Below are positions 61,809 to 64,000 of a stretch of DNA of 64,000 nucleotides, piece by piece; position 1 is the first letter of the stretch; every line of letters begins with the position of its first letter. The position numbers were made by a program, and so were the translations under genes. Origin of the DNA: Phytohabitans houttuyneae (lineage in GTDB: Bacteria; Actinomycetota; Actinomycetes; Mycobacteriales; Micromonosporaceae); contig NZ_BLPF01000001.1 of NCBI RefSeq assembly GCF_011764425.1, positions 310,001-374,000 of the forward strand, read 5' to 3'. The notes beneath the pieces were generated by a model that did not search any database, had not been told where the DNA came from, and saw only the letters and a list, made by a program, of their open reading frames with translations.

Positions 61809-62177
61809 CTATGTGTCAGCTGTGGACGGCAGCGCCGCGAGCAGGTCGTCGAGCGCGCGCTGCGCGGCGCCCAGATGGGCGATCGTGTCGGCGATGCGGG
61901 CGCGCTCGCGGCTCAGGTGGTCGACCATGCCGGGGCACGCCTCCGGGACCAGGCGGCCGCCCACGTCGTGGACGCAGCCGAGCACCTGGGCGATGACCGC
62001 GGTGGGCAGGCCGGCGGCGAGCAGCGCGCGGATGTGGCCGACGGCGGCGACGTCGGAGTCGCGGTACTGGCGGTAGCCGTTGGGCCGCCGCTGCGGGTGC
62101 AGCAGTCCCTGCTCCTCGTAGTACCGCAGCAGCCACTCGCTCACGCCGGTGCGGCGGGACAGCGCGCCGATCCGCAT
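61809..62177 (-). CDS. MerR-family transcriptional regulator
   Basis: 122 aa. HTH_MerR: MRIGALSRRTGVSEWLLRYY, EEQGLLHPQRRPNGYRQYRD, SDVAAVGHIRALLAAGLPTA, then a short coiled-coil dimer helix. C-terminal Cys residues are few (one in GCVHD, one in EACPG), so metal sensing is not obvious. ATG 62177. Divergent from the SDR gene across a classical MerR promoter, which it probably activates. Confidence 0.88.
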   Translation of the reverse strand: MRIGALSRRTGVSEWLLRYYEEQGLLHPQRRPNGYRQYRDSDVAAVGHIRALLAAGLPTAVIAQVLGCVHDVGGRLVPEACPGMVDHLSRERARIADTIAHLGAAQRALDDLLAALPSTADT

Positions 62178-62197
62178 GTGACTCTCCGCATCCACCG

Positions 62198-62227
62198 TTG
62201 ACCTTCACACCGGTGTCAAAGTTTAGC
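62198..62227 (+). promoter_or_regulatory. MerR-type promoter with 18-19 bp spacer and operator dyad
   Basis: TTGACC (62198-62203), a long spacer with the dyad CTTCACACCGGTGTCAAAG (62203-62221), then TTTAGC. Overlong spacing around a dyad is the hallmark of MerR-activated promoters. Transcription would start two to four bases before the SDR ATG at 62237, giving a nearly leaderless mRNA. Confidence 0.65.
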
Positions 62228-62236
62228 GTCGGTCCC

Positions 62237-62880
62237 ATGGCTGGAGCGGTGGTGATCGGGGCGGGCCCGGGGATCGGGCGTGCGGTGGCGGTGCGGCTGG
62301 CACGGGAGGGCTTGGCGGTCGCGGTGATGGCTCGTACCAAGGAATCGGTCGAGGCGGCGGCCCGCGCGGTCGCCGCGGCGGGTGGGAAGGCACTGCCGCT
62401 GGTCGCCGACGCCACCGACGAGGTGGCGTCGCGCGCGGCGCTGGATGCCGCGGAGGCCGCGCTCGGCCCGCGGACCTGGTGGTCTACAACGCGGCGCTGA
62501 TCCGGCCGGACGCGGTCGGCGACCTGCCGGCGCGGGCCCACCTCGACGCGTGGGCGGTCAACGTGGTCGGCGCGATCACCGCCGCGGCCCGCGTGCTGCC
62601 GGGGATGGCCGCGCGGGGCGCCGGCACGTTCATCGTGACGGGCGGGATGCCCGAGCCGAAGCCCGGCTACGTCTCGCTGTCGCTCGGCAAGGCCGGGGTG
62701 CGTAGCCTGGTGGACCTGCTCGACCGGCAGTACGCCGCGGCCGGCGTCCACGTGGCGACGGTGACCGTGACAGGCGCGGTCGCGCCCGGTACCGCGTTCG
62801 ACCCCGACGAGATCGCCGCGCACTACTGGCGGCTGCACACGCAGCGCCCGGAGGCGTGGGAGCGGGAGATCACGCACTGA
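62237..62880 (+). CDS. Short-chain dehydrogenase/reductase, frameshifted near 62470
   Basis: Rossmann-fold SDR controlled by MerR. First frame: AGAVVIGAGPGIGRAVAVRL (cofactor GxxxGxG), VMARTKESVEAAARAVAAAG, LVADATDEVASRAALDAA. Near 62470 the homology shifts to the -1 frame: VVYNAALIRPDAVGDLPARA, AWAVNVVGAITAAARVLPGM and PGYVSLSLGKAGVRSLVDLL. One missing C/G in the CCCGCGG at 62467-62473 explains the shift. Catalytic Lys is present (LGKAG), but the usual Tyr four residues before is Leu. So it may be a non-classical SDR or inactive. Confidence 0.75.
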
Positions 62881-62902
62881 TCCATCGGGGGACTTGGATT
62901 TA

Positions 62903-62916
62903 CCGGAAATCTTTCG
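62903..62916. promoter_or_regulatory. Candidate xylanase operator
   Basis: CCGGAAATCTTTCG lies about 160 bases before the GH10 start. Inverted GAAA/TTTC motifs occur in promoters of Streptomyces xylanase genes; this match is partial. Confidence 0.3.
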
Positions 62917-62924
62917 TAACCTGA

Positions 62925-64000
<1,076 letters not shown>

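Overview
The window is very high G+C DNA (by eye above 70%) with GTG/TTG starts, dense ATGA/GTGA start-stop overlaps, secreted plant-polymer hydrolases, DrrAB-type exporters, DesK/NarL-type two-component pairs and SRPBCC/AraC/TetR regulators. This fits a soil or plant-associated actinomycete, most likely family Micromonosporaceae. The genus is not determined; Phytohabitans-like is only a guess. No rRNA, tRNA, prophage, plasmid origin, CRISPR array or complete insertion sequence was seen. There is no PKS/NRPS/terpene core, so this is ordinary chromosome with several accessory patches.

Layout. 1-5.5 kb: MFS exporter with its ArsR-like regulator, a secreted two-CBM GH3 enzyme and a DUF1707 protein. 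5.6-8.5 kb: an ABC-F ribosome-protection-type gene facing away from a T4-beta-like gene, with a perfect hairpin between them. 8.5-14.3 kb: an ABC exporter (ATPase and two permeases, one with a DUF1349-like ectodomain) diverging from a histidine kinase, response regulator and PAP2 phosphatase. 14.6-17.4 kb: TetR diverging from hydrolase and MFS genes. 17.9-20.8 kb: AraC, SnoaL and SRPBCC genes. 20.9-24.9 kb: MMPL transporter, kinase and regulator. 25-26.9 kb: CMD, AHSA1-PDZ and ArsR genes. 27-31.3 kb: a TetR-controlled bidirectional locus with a CYP152 peroxygenase and a 40-residue membrane peptide on one side and DrrAB plus a membrane protein on the other. 31.3-37.3 kb: DoxX, M1 peptidase, thermonuclease, 2,2-dialkylglycine decarboxylase with divergent LysR, then an ECF sigma and a putative anti-sigma. 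37.4-41.4 kb: vanadium haloperoxidase homologue, an unknown protein and DUF5709. 41.5-48.9 kb: two giant secreted DUF4082 proteins. 49.2-54.3 kb: STAS protein and a TPR-CHAT protein that has lost the protease dyad. 54.3-54.85 kb: two broken genes. 54.7-64 kb: DUF2306, another two-component pair, RibD-like, phytanoyl-CoA dioxygenase, LtrA, MerR/SDR and the start of a GH10 xylanase.

Two whole-window patterns stand out. First, palindromic dispersed repeats (at about 14.4, 14.5, 17.5, 17.6, 24.95, 41.4 and 58.5 kb) all lie between convergent gene ends. One pair of sites looks like an empty and a filled version of the same repeat. Second, three otherwise normal genes (near 11.74, 58.04 and 62.47 kb) are each interrupted by the equivalent of one missing G/C base. 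That is either assembly error in GC runs or recent decay.

Candidates for something less described are the STAS/TPR-pseudo-CHAT pair, the DUF4082 protein pair, the CYP152-DrrAB bidirectional locus and the repeat family at convergent gene ends. All functional statements come from reading the translations; no database search was run.
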